A DNA stretch of 64,000 bases from Takashimella koratensis (GCA_003116875.1 BCKT01000009.1:1217552-1281551); one strand, 5' to 3'. Positions 1 to 11,956 are shown, numbered from the stretch's first letter. Made by a program: numbers and translations. Notes: generated by a model not told the origin, from the letters alone.

Positions 1-427
1 GAGGTCGACTTGGGACTGAAAAATTCATCAGCATCACTGCTTGTTGCTTGTCTCTATTCTTATCCCACTGAAACTTCATCCCTCCACCCTCCACAGTGCA
101 CCGCTTTGCCAAGACCTGTCCTCGCAGCCAGGCATTATTCGCGACCATCAATGCACTCACCTCATCTCGCCTCGCCGCCTCCAGCTCATCCGGCTTGAAA
201 TTCGGGTCTGTCATACCGAGCAAGCTCTCAATCGCTCGATCTGAACTTCCCCCTACGCTCTCGAGGACCATCTCGATCACGCCCTTGTCGATGGTCGGGA
301 ACATGGTGGATAGTTCGGCGAGTTTAGGGTTGGACGAAGGAACTGTGGGCGTGGAGGGGGCGTTGGACCCCGGACCGGTAGGAGGGCGATCACTGTGCGC
401 GGTGAAAGTAGAAGAGGGCTCGGCCAT
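1..427 (-). CDS. CUE-domain protein (partial, 5' part)
   Basis: The minus-strand ATG at 427 lies in a good context (GCC follows). The first 89 codons are open and encode an acidic, Pro/Ser-rich start followed at about residues 34-75 by a CUE ubiquitin-binding fold: an MFP-type motif (STMFPTIDKGVIEMVLE), then GGSSDRAIESLLGM. CUE domains bind mono-ubiquitin, for example in Cue5/Tollip selective-autophagy adaptors. A probable 45-nt intron (160..116) follows codon 89. The frame stays open to the window edge, so the C-terminus is missing. What follows the intron (rich in K, N and Q) is not recognisable, and another intron there is possible. The domain call is fairly safe; the specific ortholog is not decided. 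Confidence 0.7.
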   Translation of the reverse strand, partial: MAEPSSTFTAHSDRPPTGPGSNAPSTPTVPSSNPKLAELSTMFPTIDKGVIEMVLESVGGSSDRAIESLLGMTDPNFKPDELEAARRDEVSALMVANNAWLRGQVLAKRCTVEGGGMKFQWDKNRDKQQAVMLMNFSVPSRP

Positions 428-714
428 GGTGATGGGAGGGTGGGCTGGAGGTGACCTTAGGTGATGAGAGATTGGTGAATGGTGAATGCTGAAAGAGTGA
501 CAGAGTTACTGTAGAGGACCAAGATTGGATGACGCGGCACCGCACAGGCCAAAGATCAGGGACGGCAATTAGTATTTGCTTTCTGTTCCAGATTAGGAAT
601 TCCGTTGATTGCTATTTACCGTGTATTAGGATTTCCATCAACCTTTTTTAACCAAGATCTGCCATCAACAACCTATCGTTGACTCTTCTTGCCACCCACT
701 CATCGTCCATCGCC

Positions 715-1890
715 ATGGGTAAAGCTGAAGCAGGCTCGACAAAAGCGATTGCCAACGCCGTCAAGGCGAAAGGTGAGTTGATAGGTATCCAAGAGAGTAG
801 CCGCTAACATCTCAGGCCTTGGTAGACTCCGATGGTATTGTCAAATCTGTGAGAAGCAGTGTCGCGACGAGAACGGTTTCCAGGTGAGTCCAGTTTCTAC
901 CCTCCCTTACCTATTACCCTCTACTTTCATAATGGCTGCTGCTAACGTTCCCAGGCTCACTGTCGGTCCGAGCCTCACATGCGTAAGATGATTTCCCTCG
1001 GTCCCAAAGCCGGCGCCGCGATTGCCGACTTTTCTCGTCAATTTCAATACGATTTCGTGACCCTTCTTCGTACTCGTCACTCCACGAACCGCGTCCAGGC
1101 AAACGCAGTGTACAACGAGTACATTCAGGACAAACATCATGTGCATATGAACGCTACTCGCTGGGTCACGCTCTCCGGTTTCGTCCAGACGATTGGAAAA
1201 GCCGGTATTGTTAGGGTTGATGAGGATGATAAAGGGATTTGGGTGACTTGGATTGATAATCGACCTGAAACGTTGGCAAAGCATGTGAGTGGACACGGCC
1301 GAGTGTAAAGATGATCTTTGAAAGGGATGAGATTAGGCGTGGTGCTGATACTTTTGTCACAGGCCGCATCGATGAAGAAGGACCGCGCGCAGATGGACGG
1401 GGAAGAACGAGAGCGGAAAATGCTCGAGGACCAGATTGCTCGAGCGCGTGCTCAGCAAGCTGGCGCTGACGAGCCCGTCACTGGTCTTCAAAAGACCGAA
1501 GGGGAGAAGATCACCCTATCTTTCAACCTCACCCCTACTCCCTCTGCTTCCGCCCCCTCCGCCGTGTCTGCATCCACCTCCACGCCATCCACATCCACCG
1601 CTGCATCCTCGTCAGCCCAGCCCATCTCGTTCGGATTCAGCTCAATGCCGGCTAAGCAACCGACCTCCGCAGTCCCATCTAACCCACTCAAAAGACCCGC
1701 GACGACCAACGTCTTCAAGTCTGCGAAGAGCGCGAAGACGGCGGATACGGATGGTGGGGAGAAAGAGCAAGGACGACCAAAAGCGTTCATGTCTGAAGCA
1801 GAGAGGTTGATGCGTGAAGATCAAGCGAGGAAAGGGCGTGCGCCGCAAGGGTACGCAGGAGCAGGCCCTCGCCGAGGAGGTGGGCGGTAG
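715..1890 (+). CDS. KIN17: KIN17/Rts2 DNA-RNA-binding protein
   Basis: Four exons (715..772, 816..883, 955..1284, 1363..1890) give 327 aa. The start MGKAEAGSTKAIANAVKAKG is the family signature. A C2H2 zinc finger follows at about residues 28-50 (C-x2-C ... HCRSEPH). The Kin17 winged-helix domain comes next, with FLRTRHSTNRVQANAVYNEY-like spacing and HVHMNATRWVTLSGF. The C-terminal third is low-complexity (Ser/Thr/Pro, then Lys/Arg) and lacks the KOW-type tail of animal KIN17, as in other fungal homologs. KIN17 is a nuclear protein linked to DNA replication/repair and RNA processing. It is convergent with the next gene, leaving 100 bp between the stops. The gene and family are secure; in-vivo function is known only from homologs. 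Confidence 0.92.
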
Positions 1891-1990
1891 GTTGATCGTA
1901 GAATTTGAGCAGAGCATTAGCTCGTTCATGGTATTCGTATGTAAACATTATGTATCATTAGATGAGTCACCGGCGCTTCATTTGCTACCC

Positions 1991-3264
1991 TCACGTCACA
2001 GGTTTGAGCTCGTCGTGGTCCAGCCACCACCCAGTCGCAGCGAGGTGGGCAGTGACGCTGTCGTTGAAGATACGTTTAGCGTCGCCGCGAATAAATCGGC
2101 CGGGCCAGGTGGACGTCGCTTGGTCGAATGGTAGTTCCTTGATGCACTGAGCGATGTGGAGTACATCTCGTGGTCGGAGCGGGATCTGCATGGATTAGCA
2201 CTTGCCTCTGAAGCTGACTAAATTGATCCAGAACAAACGGGACACTGCCGAGCTGGTAAGAAGACAGACCGCTCCACTGACCAGGTTTGGAACCGACCAG
2301 GCAAAGGTGAACCCCCTCTGAGTAGGCTGGACCATAATTGTATCAGCTGTGAGTAACAGCCCCGATACCGGTGTCGGTTTGAGCGGGAGATTGTTCGGAT
2401 CCGGCGGGGGCTCTTGCAGCCTGTCCCAATGTAACACCGACGACCCCGGGAAATGACCACCACACTGTACCAGCGTGACACCTGGACCTAGAGTCTCGCG
2501 GTCGGACCAAAACCGTACGAGGTCGGAAGGTGTGCGGGCGAACCATTGTTTGTCCGCAGAGTTGAGGTAGAGTGGTACGTTGAGAGCATGTGCCCAGGTC
2601 AGGGATGTGGTGTAGAACTGGGCTGGTGAGCGGTTGGGGCAGGAAAGACGTTAAGAAGAGAGAAGGGCTTACATGAGGATGGGAAATGGCAATTGCTCGG
2701 AGAGGCTTAGTGAGCGAGGAGAGGTGAGAGACCAAGCTGGGGGTGAGCAACGCCGCGCAGTCCCAGATATACGACCCTCCAGCGGTCTCAATAAGAATAG
2801 CTGATCCAGATCAACACCTGCGCCCTTGGGATCATTCGCAAGCAAATGCGAGACTAAAGTGAAACCTACGGGTCTGGTTGATCGCAAACGCCGGTTCGGT
2901 GAGGATGAACGTCACCCTTGCGTCTTCGATATCAGGCAACAGAGCGTTCCTCCGCCCATCGTTCAGCGATGAGAGGGTTGTCCATTCTTGTCCTGCATCG
3001 GGTACGAATTGTCTTGGATCTGCGCAAATCGGGCCTGTACAGGAACATGATGAGCGTCTCCTCCACTACCACTGGGTTGGACTTCTCAACCATGGTTGTT
3101 GGAGCGACAAGAACGCGGGCCAGCTTACAAATCTCAGGGGCGGGATGGGGGTACTGAGTCCCGCATGCGGTGCAGATTGGTAACGAGGCGTCGTCTTGGA
3201 GCACCGAGAGGGCAGAGATGGACAATGAGGTAGGTGAAGGCAGCTCAATGGCTCGAGGGTGCAT
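1991..3264 (-). CDS. Zinc-finger plus metallo-beta-lactamase-fold protein
   Basis: Five exons (3264..3129, 3034..2870, 2800..2673, 2617..2282, 2185..1991) splice in frame to 319 aa. Near residue 31 the protein has a short zinc ribbon, ICTACGTQYP then CPICADPRQFVP, followed by GQEWTTL. The rest has the shape of a degenerate metallo-beta-lactamase fold: AILIETAGG (strand before the metal loop), ISHPHFYTT where canonical enzymes have HxHxDH, CGGHFPGSS, and LLTADTI. The C-terminus WPGR..RGDAKRIFNDS matches a widespread fungal family of unknown substrate. Only part of the canonical metal site is visible, so hydrolase activity is uncertain. An upstream in-frame Met exists but 3264 gives the family-like start. 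Confidence 0.82.
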
Positions 3265-3692
3265 GTTGCCGTGCGAGAGAGAGGAAGGCGGATGTCGCTC
3301 GCGGTTTGCGGTTACATTACGAGGCTGAATTACGGCATGGCTCTTGCCGCGGGATGTCGATCTTCCACTCAGCCACCATCCGTCCATCATCTATCTCTAA
3401 GCTGGACGGTCCACCTCTCCCCATTCCCTATTCTAATTGCATGCATACTTACCTCTGAATGCACACTGCTCTCCTGTGTTGTTGGTCTCTGTCATGCTGT
3501 ACATGTCATACCTTTGTGCTTTCGCTCCATGGTTTAGCGTCGCTCCAAGGCGTGATCGTCATGACGTCACTGGTTCCAGCAAACCCACTTGGTCCATCCT
3601 ACATAAGCAACTCCCAGCCCGACCTTCAATCTCGCCGCCACGTCCTCAACTCTCTTCAACACACTTCACCAACTGCTTATACCGAACCAATC
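3265..3692. promoter_or_regulatory. Divergent intergenic region
   Basis: This 428-bp region separates the start of the metallo-beta-lactamase-fold gene (minus) from the hydrophilin-like gene (plus). Open frames crossing it lack codon structure or family motifs. It contains a CRE palindrome (3562..3569) and a TATA-like TACATAAG near 3600, about 90 bp before the plus-strand ATG. Confidence 0.5.
3562..3569. promoter_or_regulatory. CRE palindrome TGACGTCA
   Basis: A perfect TGACGTCA lies 124 bp upstream of the hydrophilin-like gene's ATG. This is the consensus site for ATF/CREB-type bZIP factors, which drive stress genes in fungi. Its position fits a promoter element, but a single 8-mer could be chance. 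Confidence 0.45.
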
Positions 3693-4413
3693 ATGAGCTT
3701 CAACAACACTGGAAACGCGGGATACACTGGGAACGCTGGGAACACGGGGTACGGATCAGGCACCGGTGCCAACACCCACGCATACCCCACGGGCACCGCA
3801 GGCCACCACGCGACCGATAACACCAACGCGTACCGAGCGGGCACGACCGCAGATGGCTCGGCTGGAGCTGTCGCTGGCGAGAGTGAGTAGTGGTGGCGTA
3901 ATCTCTACATACGTGAAGCGAGTTTGATCTGACATCCGCCTAGCGCTCGGCGAGAAGGTCAAGGGCGGCTGGAATGGTGAGTCACGTTTTTCTCTTGGTA
4001 AGCACTGGACACTCTCGCTGACCAGATCTCAGTGTTCCACGGTTAGTCATAGCCGCCTGATTCTAGCTATACAGGGTAGGTCAGAGATACTGACTACCCC
4101 AGGTGCCGGCGAGAGCCTCCGAGGCAACGTCAACTCGTTCATCGACAACGTGGGTGAACAGATCGCTGGGCGTGGCGAGAACACTCGTGCCGCTGGCGCA
4201 GGTACTACCGACACTGGATATACCGGCCACACTGGTAACGCCGGGTACACTGGTAACGCGGGTTACACGGGGAACACCGGTATCAACCACGGCACGACGG
4301 GCACGACTGGGGCGACGGGGACCGCGTACCCTCGAAGTGGCGAAAACCATGGGAATGTTGCCTCGAGGGGGATTGCTGAGGTCGAGAAGGGAATCGACAG
4401 GCTCCATAAGTGA
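3693..4413 (+). CDS. Hydrophilin-like Gly/Asn/Thr-repeat stress protein
   Basis: Four exons (3693..3882, 3944..3976, 4033..4041, 4103..4413) give 180 aa. The protein is almost entirely Gly, Thr, Asn, Ala and Tyr, with GYTGNAG/GNTG repeats at both ends. A conserved-looking amphipathic core lies between them: LGEKVKGGWNVFHGAGESLRG, then NSFIDNVGEQIAGRGE. There are no cysteines, signal peptide or membrane segment. The composition is that of hydrophilins/LEA-like desiccation proteins, and the core resembles small fungal CsbD-like or heat-induced proteins. The third exon is only 9 nt. The CRE site upstream fits stress induction. The function is inferred from composition only. Confidence 0.75.
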
Positions 4414-4617
4414 GAATGTGGACGGAATAGGATACTGTAACGAGACAGCAGAACATATGTAGCAATATGAAACCCGTGTACCACCGATTGCATGTTCCGT
4501 AATCAAAATGGGTCGAACCCGGCAAAGGCATACATCGAGATCGAGTGCGTCGCGCAGTTCTAGTCATAAAAAGTGGACAATCCTATATATATTGGTAGTA
4601 CATTACAGTCAGAATCT

Positions 4618-7600
4618 CTAGTTGCTGTGTTGGATAGCCTTCCTCTCTGTCGCACCACCATTGCCAGCGAACATCACTGTCTTGCGATCTTTCGCCTCCG
4701 GAGCTACTCCGACAGGGCCGTACCCGCCGCCACCAGGTGTGTTGATAACCACGCGATCTGCCTTGTCAGCTATTGCTTTGAGTGTGACGCTCACCTCCTG
4801 TGGTCATCGGGACAGTGTTCTTCCCGCCCATGTTGATGATTTTGTCATTACCCTCGTCGTCCTTGGAGATCCACAAGTTGAGTCCAAGAGCTGCTGGCTC
4901 ACCACCGTGCATACCGTACGGCTGGTATACTCGTCGTTCAGAGAGGATAGAGCAGAGTACTGGTCGGCGGAACTCGAGGTCACGAATGACGCCTTCGCCT
5001 CCCTGGTGCTGCCCCTTACCACCAGAGCCGGTTCGGAGCGCAAATTGCCTGAGAATGACGGGGTAACGCCGCTCCATGATCTCTGGGTCGGTGATACGAG
5101 TGTTGGTCATGTTTCTGATGATATCAGCCTGGTGTCGAGGAATATCCACTCACGTTTGAGTCCCGCTTCGCCCAACCCAGGTAGGGCCTGCACCTGCGCC
5201 ACCAGCAATGGTCTCGTAGAAGCCGAAAGACTTGTCTCCGTCATCGTAGCCAAAAGTTAGGTTCGCCATGCATCCATTGGAAGCAGCGCAAGCTTCGAAA
5301 GCCTTGAGGACGACATCGGTGATACGCTGAGACGTGAGGACGTTGCCACCACATCTGTACTGATCAGCAATGACGAGAAGCGAAGAACTTACACTGCAGC
5401 GTTCATGCTTGGTCGCAACAGACTGCCATCTGGGATAATGATTTTGACCGGCTGAAGACAGCCTTGGTTGAGGGGGATGTCGGTTCCGAGCAAGCATCGC
5501 AGGGAGTAGATGACCGCCGAGTTGCAGATGGCAGGCGGAGCATTCCAGTTACCATAGACTTCGGGGCCGGTGCCGGTGAAGTCAAAGACAGCTTCACCTG
5601 TCTTAGAGTCGATGGTGATGGTGAGGCAGATAGGTGTACCGTCATCCATTCGCTCCATCGCAGTCAAGGGACGACCCTCGTGGCGAACAGCGAAAGATTT
5701 GAGCAATTCGCGGACGGCTGTAGCCGCAGTTTCTTGAATTGCTCGCATGTACATGTGAACAACCGCCAGGCTGTACTTGGCGACCATAGCTCCAACAAGC
5801 TCAACACCCTTGTTCCTGTCGCGTGAGCTTAATCGTATGTATGAACTTACGTTGCAGCGATTTGAGCGTGGACGTCAGAGATGTTGTCCGACAAGGTACG
5901 AGTACCACAAGAGTGCTTCGCTGGCTCGTCGACGAGCAGTCGAATAAGACCGGCCTCGTCAAAGACACCACCAGAGACAACTTTGAATGTGACGATAGAA
6001 GCACCCTCGTCGAAGATGGTGCGAGACTGGGGAGGCATGGAGCCAGGTGCAATACCACCGACATCGGCGTGGTGGCCTCGAGATGCGGTGTCTGACGTAA
6101 GCGACGCCCCTCATAGCTTGACTCACAGAAAATGATTTCCTCGCCTGCTTCGTCAAAGACAGGAGTGACAACAGTAAAGTCGGGAAGGTGCACGCCTCCG
6201 GCAATTGGGTGATTGGAAAGAAGAACATCTCCAGGTCGAAGCTGGCCCTTCCAGTGATCGGCTTGCCACTTGACAGCAAACTGCATCGATCCAAGCATAG
6301 CTGGGACGTGAGGAGCGTTGGCGACAAGGTTACCCTCGGGGTCGAAAAGGGCACATGAGAAGTCGAGACGCTCTTTGATGTTCACCGAGACAGCGGTTTT
6401 CTGGAGAGAACGACCCATCTGCTCAGAGACAGCCATGAACCGATGAGCGAAGATGGACAACTGAACGGGGTCCACCGCGAGCTCTTGGGCGATCGAGGAT
6501 TGGGTGTCATCTTGGTGGAGGTCGATGACAACATGCTCAGCGGTGATCATCGCCCGAGCAGAGGGGTTGACGACGATGGTCTGTGTCTGGTCGACGAGGA
6601 TTGCAGGACCACGGACGACAGTGTTGGCGGGAAGGTCGGCGAGCATGTAGAGGCCAGTTTGAACCCTTCCAACCGTGTCGAAGCAGACGTCGACAACGTC
6701 CGTGGGCTTGGAAGCGAGGCTTTTTGCCAATGCCACGTCGATCTGTTGGCTGAGGGACTGACGGTCCGAGTCGTCGGACCCACGGGCAATCGCTCGAATA
6801 CGAATGTCGTCAATGCGGACTTGTCGATTGGGAAGAGAGAAGCCGAACTCGCGATGATGCTCCGCTTTGAAAGCACGCTCCCAGTCCCCATCCTGGGGCT
6901 CTTGGATCATGAGATTGGCGTCGGCGCCTTCGTAGCGCATGTTGAGATAACGAATGGACTGGAGCTGCTGTTGTTCGAAACCTTGAGCGAGTAGAGGAGA
7001 CTCGGATGACCTCTGAAGGTCCGCCAGGCGCGGTTCGAAGAGAGACTTGTCCGTGGCGAGACCAACAAAGCTCTCCTGGGACTCGTTGACCAAGTCGGCC
7101 ATGTGGATACCGAACGCCGAGAGGATCGCGGACGACTTGTGTATGAGGATACGAGAAATGCCGAGGGTGCGGGCGACATCACAGGCGACTTGACCCCCTG
7201 CGCCGCCAAAGACCGCCAAATGGTGGGACGCCGTCTCGTGCCCACGAGCCTCCGACAAGTTGCGGACGGGGTTGCACATTGTCTCCGACGCGACTTCGAG
7301 GAAGCCAAGCGCCACCTGGTCGGCAGTCTTGCTGGAACCAGTCTCTCCGTTGATCTGCTCGGTGAGAGCATGGAACTTTGCACGAACGACGTCGACATCA
7401 AGAGACTGGTCCTCGTTGGGGCCGAAGATCTTGGGGAAGTGTGATGGTTGAAGGCGACCAAGGAAGACGTTGGCGTCGGTGACGGTAAGGGGGCCGCCCT
7501 TTCGGTAGCAAGCAGGGCCTGGAGAGGCACCAGCTGACTCTGGCCCCACACGAAGCAGACCGTTCTCCCAGAAGAGAATGGAACCGCCACCTGCAGCTAC

Positions 7601-8881
7601 AGTGCAGATGTCAAGCTGAGGGCTTTGGATGGCCACGCCGGCAGTGGTGGTCTCCATGATGTGTGAAAGTTGACCGTCGTACCGAGAGACGTCTGTCGAA
7701 GTACCTCCCATGTCGAAGCCGATAAGGGGTGTGGGTTTTGACTCGTCGAAGCATGTCCGGGAGTAACCGACGACACCACCAGCGGGTCCGGAGAGAATAG
7801 CGCGAAGGCCGGAGAAGAGAGAGGAGTCCACCACTACTCGTCAGCAAACGTCCAGTTGATTCACTCACGTCCTCCGTCCGACTGCATGAACTGGAGCATC
7901 CCGGGGCGGATGTTCTTGAAGCTTTTCTCGAATCTACGAGATTAGCTTAGTCAATGGTGGTAGACTCACCCAGCGAGGTACCGCTTAAGCTCTGGTGTGA
8001 GGTAAGCATCCGCCGTGGCAGAGTGGGCACGCGGCACAATCCGGACCATGGGTGATAGCTGGCTCGACAGTGAGACGTGGTGGAAGCCAACATCCAGAGC
8101 GAGTTGTCCAACGTCAATTTCGTGTTGAGGGTAGGTGTACGAGTGCAGGAAAGCGATGCAAATGGCTCTCAAACCCTGCGCATACAGCGCCTCCAAGTCT
8201 TTTCGGACCTCTTTGAGATCTATCTGTCAGCACGGACCGAGGACAAGTAACGTACCTGGGGTTTTTGTCACCTGAACTCTCTCCCCACTGACACCAGTAA
8301 GTGTTGGGATACCCTCAATGGTGTACTCGTCGGCAACAAGGACTCGCTCATCAACTTCCAACACCTGCTCATACAACATGGAGGGCTTGGTGACCGACAA
8401 GTCGAAAAGATCGGGTCGACTCTGATTTCCGATCGTCAAGAGGTCTTTGAAGCCTTTTGTCGTTAAGAAAGCAGTACGCTCGCCCTTTCGCTCCAAGAGA
8501 GCGTTGGTAGCCTGGACTTAGCACTGGTAGAGCATTTGGTACTCACGACCGTGGTGCCCATGCGAATCAGCTCCACGCCGGATAGGTCCAAGAGCTCCCC
8601 TCGTGGGACCTTCTCCTCGTAGCCAATCTCAAGGACACGTCGAATAGCTTCGGTAGGAGCTGTATTGGTGAGTAATGGTCCAGACAGATGACTCACCATC
8701 TTCATAAGCAGCGTCAACCGAAAGCACTTTGAGGATGACTGGTGATCGGTTGCGGAACGTCGCATACACATCGCAGAAGGTTCCACCTAGCTCTGTTAGT
8801 GACCTCGACTGTGCTGCACCTCTCACCTCTGTCAATGGCAATCTTGATGCCTGCTGCACGTCTCTTGTCCACAACGGTCAT
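4618..8881 (-). CDS. OXP1: 5-oxoprolinase (ATP-hydrolysing, HyuA-HyuB fusion)
   Basis: Twelve exons (8881..8827, 8786..8697, 8659..8547, 8511..8256, 8219..7970, 7933..7869, 7833..6127, 6091..5851, 5815..5393, 5354..5154, 5114..4795, 4757..4618) splice to 1286 aa, the length usual for eukaryotic 5-oxoprolinases. The N-terminal half is hydantoinase A: the RGGTFCDV phosphate loop near residue 18, [23 protein letters not shown]. The second half is hydantoinase [35 protein letters not shown], and a C-terminal [11 protein letters not shown] with the final TPGGGGYG. The enzyme opens 5-oxo-L-proline to L-glutamate using ATP in the cytosol. It shares a 328-bp promoter with the aminotransferase at 9210. 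Related hydantoinases use other lactams, so the substrate in this cluster could be a derivative. Confidence 0.95.
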
Positions 8882-9209
8882 GGTTATTGATGGGTGATGG
8901 TGAGTGTATGCTGTCACTGGCGCTCAAACTGCCGGCTTTTAATGGAGCGGTCATGCACCAGGGTATAGTGCTCCGAACCCCCTCGGGGCAGGCTTCCCTG
9001 TGACGGACCAAATATCCGTGCATCTGACCAGATTTCCTTGCGGCTTACCTTCTCGGATATTTGCTGCGTGAGCCCGCGGCTCCGACTCGACGTGGTTCTC
9101 GGTCACATCCGGGAGAGGATTCGCTGGTTTCGATCCGTGGACAGACTTTGTGACTTGTAATTCTTCGCATTCGCTACCACACCATTGCAGCATCTTCAAA
9201 CACGCCAGA
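8882..9209. promoter_or_regulatory. Divergent promoter, oxoprolinase / aminotransferase
   Basis: The 328 bp between two divergent ATGs contain a GAGCC-CGC-GGCTC dyad (9070..9082). It overlaps CGCGGCTCCG (9075..9084), a 10-mer repeated in the next divergent promoter at 11742..11751. An imperfect dyad ACGGA..TCCGT lies near 9003. These CGG-rich dyads are the kind of site bound by Zn2Cys6 dimers such as the cluster regulator at 15652, but no binding is shown. Confidence 0.4.
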
Positions 9210-10477
9210 ATGACCGTCATCGACTCCAACCCCTTCTCGGCAACGCCGTACACCCCGCCTGATGCCATGTTCGAGCTGAAAGCGGCATACGATCGGGACG
9301 AATGTGAGCTTGATAGTCCTTCTTCAACTGACTCTCAGCTCCTATTAAGATCACCCTCGGTCCCGGTGCATACCAGGACAACAACGGTCGGGCGTGGATC
9401 CTCCCTTCGGTGGCCGGCGCGGAGAAGGCAATGGCGGCTTCGCATCCTGGTCACGAATACCTTCCCATCCTCGGTCTCCCAGCCTTCCGCCAGGCAGCTC
9501 GCGAGGTTATCTTCGGAACTAAATCGTCGCTCTTGTCCTCCGGTCGCATCGCCTCCGTGCAGAGTACTTCGGGTACAGGTGCCATTCACATCGCCGCCAT
9601 TTACCTGCGAGACTTTTACTCGTCTTCGGCCAAAGTTTACGTTTCCAACCCGTCATGGTCGAATCACCGCGTCATGTTCGAGTACGTCGGGTTTACCGTA
9701 GTCGACTACCCCTATTGGAACGCTGCCGACAAAAGCGTGGACGTGAAGGGGATGTTGGCGTGCATGGAAGAGGCGGAAGTGGGGAGTATCTTCATCCTGC
9801 ACCCCTGTGCACACAACCCGACAGGCTGCGACCTGACTCACGAGCAGTGGGAGCAGGTTGGAGCGGTGATTAAGCGCCGCGGTCTTATCCCTATCCTTGA
9901 CTCTGCATACCAAGGGTTTGCATCAGGTGATCTCGACAACGACGCGTGGCCGATTCGCCGACTTCTCGAGGGCTTTGAGCTGCCCGGTCTCGTCTGCCAG
10001 TCATTTTCAAAGTCCATGGGTCTCTACGGCGAGCGAGTCGGAGCCCTTCACGTTGTCCTCCCGCCAAACTCCCCCGAGACTCTGGTGCGCAATATCGAAT
10101 CACAGATTGGCTGGATCTCCCGCAAAGAGATCTCGGTTCCGGGTCGATACGGTGCCACTATTGCGGCCACCGTTTGGTCGGACCCGACTTTGCGTGACCA
10201 GTGGCGTGCGGACATGAAAACGATGTCAGGACGAATCACCGAAATGCGACGGGCTGTTGTGGACGGCCTCACCGCTCGCAAGACCCCCGGTGACTGGTCG
10301 CACATCACTCGGCAGATTGGCATGTTCTCGTACACTGGGATCAGCCGAGAGCACGTCTTGAAGTTGAGGGAAAAGCACATTTACATGGCGGAGAATGGCA
10401 GAGCGTCGATCAGTGGTCTCAACACTGGAAACGTAGACTACTTTTGCCAGTGTGTTCACGATGTCCTCACCGCTTGA
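9210..10477 (+). CDS. Aspartate aminotransferase (class I, PLP)
   Basis: Two exons (9210..9303 and 9339..10477) give 410 aa, a normal AspAT length. Motifs in order: NPFSATPYTPPDAMFELKAA at the N-terminus, TLGPGAYQDNNGR, HEYLPILGLPAFR, STSGTGAIH (cofactor phosphate), HPCAHNPTG, DSAYQGFASG, and the PLP-lysine motif SFSKSMGLYGERVGA with the conserved downstream Arg. AspAT exchanges amino groups between aspartate/oxaloacetate and glutamate/2-oxoglutarate. In animal mitochondria it also converts 4-hydroxyglutamate to 4-hydroxy-2-oxoglutarate, which would make sense beside the aldolase at 11957. No clear mitochondrial presequence is visible. The gene call is firm; the cluster role is inference. Confidence 0.93.
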
Positions 10478-10511
10478 GTGCACTGTTCTATAGGGTATAT
10501 GCATCCTTCTA

Positions 10512-11690
10512 TTAGAATACAGACTTTTGTTCGGCTACGACATACGGAAGGCGCCCCGTTTCGACAGCGTGCTTGAGATTGCGCATGCACACTGCCTCCA
10601 TTTCGGTCTGTGTCTCGACTGTGACTGTCCCGACGTGAGGGAGGCAAACAACATTCTCCAGTGCAAGGAGCTCCAAGGGGATGTGGGGCTCGTTGTCGTA
10701 TACGTCGAAGCCCGCTCCGGCAATTTGTCCCGTACTCACCGCCTTGATGAGCGCTGCCTCGTCGACAATCGGTCCTCTCGCAGTGTTGATTAAGATGGCG
10801 CTTGACTTCATCAAACCAAATTGCTCGCTCGAAACCAAGCCTTTGGTGTGCTGGTTCAATGGCGTGTGGACCGAAATCACGTCACTCGTCTGTAAAAGCT
10901 CATTGAAGGTCACGTATACCGCGCCGGTCGCTCGCTCGACATCCTCTGCTGCGCGATTTCGGCTGTAGTACTGAATCTTCATCCGAAATGCGACCGCTCG
11001 TTTAGCCAAGGCACTGCCTATTCCTCCGAGGCCAAGAATACCCAAGACCTTGCCTTGGGGGTCGTTGGACAAGGGAATGCGCGAGTTGAAAGTTCCGGTG
11101 TGAGCGTGGGCCAAGGCCTTGGGGAACTGCCGGAGGCAGCTGAGAATTAGGAACATGGCGGTGTCGGCGGTGGGTGTATCGGCGACGAAGGGGACGTTGG
11201 CCACTTGGATCCCTCGAGCGGAGCAGGACGCCACGTTGACTAGATGGTGAGTCTTCAACCAGAAATATGCGGCTTACTTTGATCACTGTACCTGTCAGTA
11301 TCGGTTCAAATTCTTGTCACCTACTATCCAGCGCCGTTGTGTGCAATGCACCGTACCGTCGACGGAAGCTTCTGGATCACCTCTTCATCAAATGGTCCCG
11401 TGATCTGTAGTCAGCCAGTGATAAGCTGTTTTACATACTTTCAAGGATTTCGAAGCCTTAAAATGACGATAGATAGCGGTGACACCTTCGTACTTGGTTT
11501 CAAGGTCATCGAGAAATTCTGCGCGAGACCTGCTGGTCATGCGCTTTGAGGAGGTCAATATCGCTTTGCGAGGGTTGTTACGACTCACCACAATCTCGGC
11601 TGAGCCAGCGAGCGCCTCAAACGCGCTGTGCGCCAGATCGATCTCGTCGAGGAACAAGACTTTGGGTTGGGTCTCGAGAGTGATGGTCAT
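10512..11690 (-). CDS. D-2-hydroxyacid dehydrogenase (glyoxylate/hydroxypyruvate reductase type)
   Basis: Exons 11690..11439, 11404..11325, an 8-nt micro-exon 11285..11278, and 11239..10512 give 355 aa. The Rossmann motif is GILGLGGIGSALAKRA at about residue 175. ADTAMFLILS, INTARGPIVDEAAL, the catalytic-region DVYDNEP, and LPHVGTVTVET follow. The last carries the catalytic His, and the Glu is in DNEP. The family reduces glyoxylate, hydroxypyruvate or other 2-oxoacids with NAD(P)H. Exon 1 contains a possible 63-nt in-frame intron; both forms stay open, so two protein lengths are possible. The gene is divergent from the aldolase at 11957 across 266 bp. Substrate preference cannot be read from sequence alone. 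Confidence 0.9.
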
Positions 11691-11956
11691 CTTCGCTTGC
11701 TTGCCAGCTGCCACACCTCGCGCCCACGGGTATTTATTGGACGCGGCTCCGCGGAGACTTCGCCAAATTTAACAGATGCCGTGTAGCAAGATTGCTCGCA
11801 GCAAACTTCCGTGGTAAGGAAGGAGAATAAGCGGGCTGGCAGTTTCCGCATGTGACTGTCGGTCGTCAAAACTCGCAGAGACCCCCCGTCTACATCATTC
11901 TGCATCCTCTCCTTGCCTTTCGAGCAATTGACAGCAGTATTCAGCACTACTCCAGG
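11691..11956. promoter_or_regulatory. Divergent promoter, dehydrogenase / aldolase
   Basis: These 266 bp contain CGCGGCTCCG (11742..11751), identical to a 10-mer in the oxoprolinase/aminotransferase promoter. It extends into a perfect CTCCGCGGAG palindrome (11747..11756), 57 bp from the dehydrogenase ATG. A TATTTATT box lies next to it. Confidence 0.4.

Noticed and set aside
5801..7834. A separate 677-aa oxoprolinase gene
   Set aside because: It is just the largest exon of the 12-exon gene plus intron read-through at its end.
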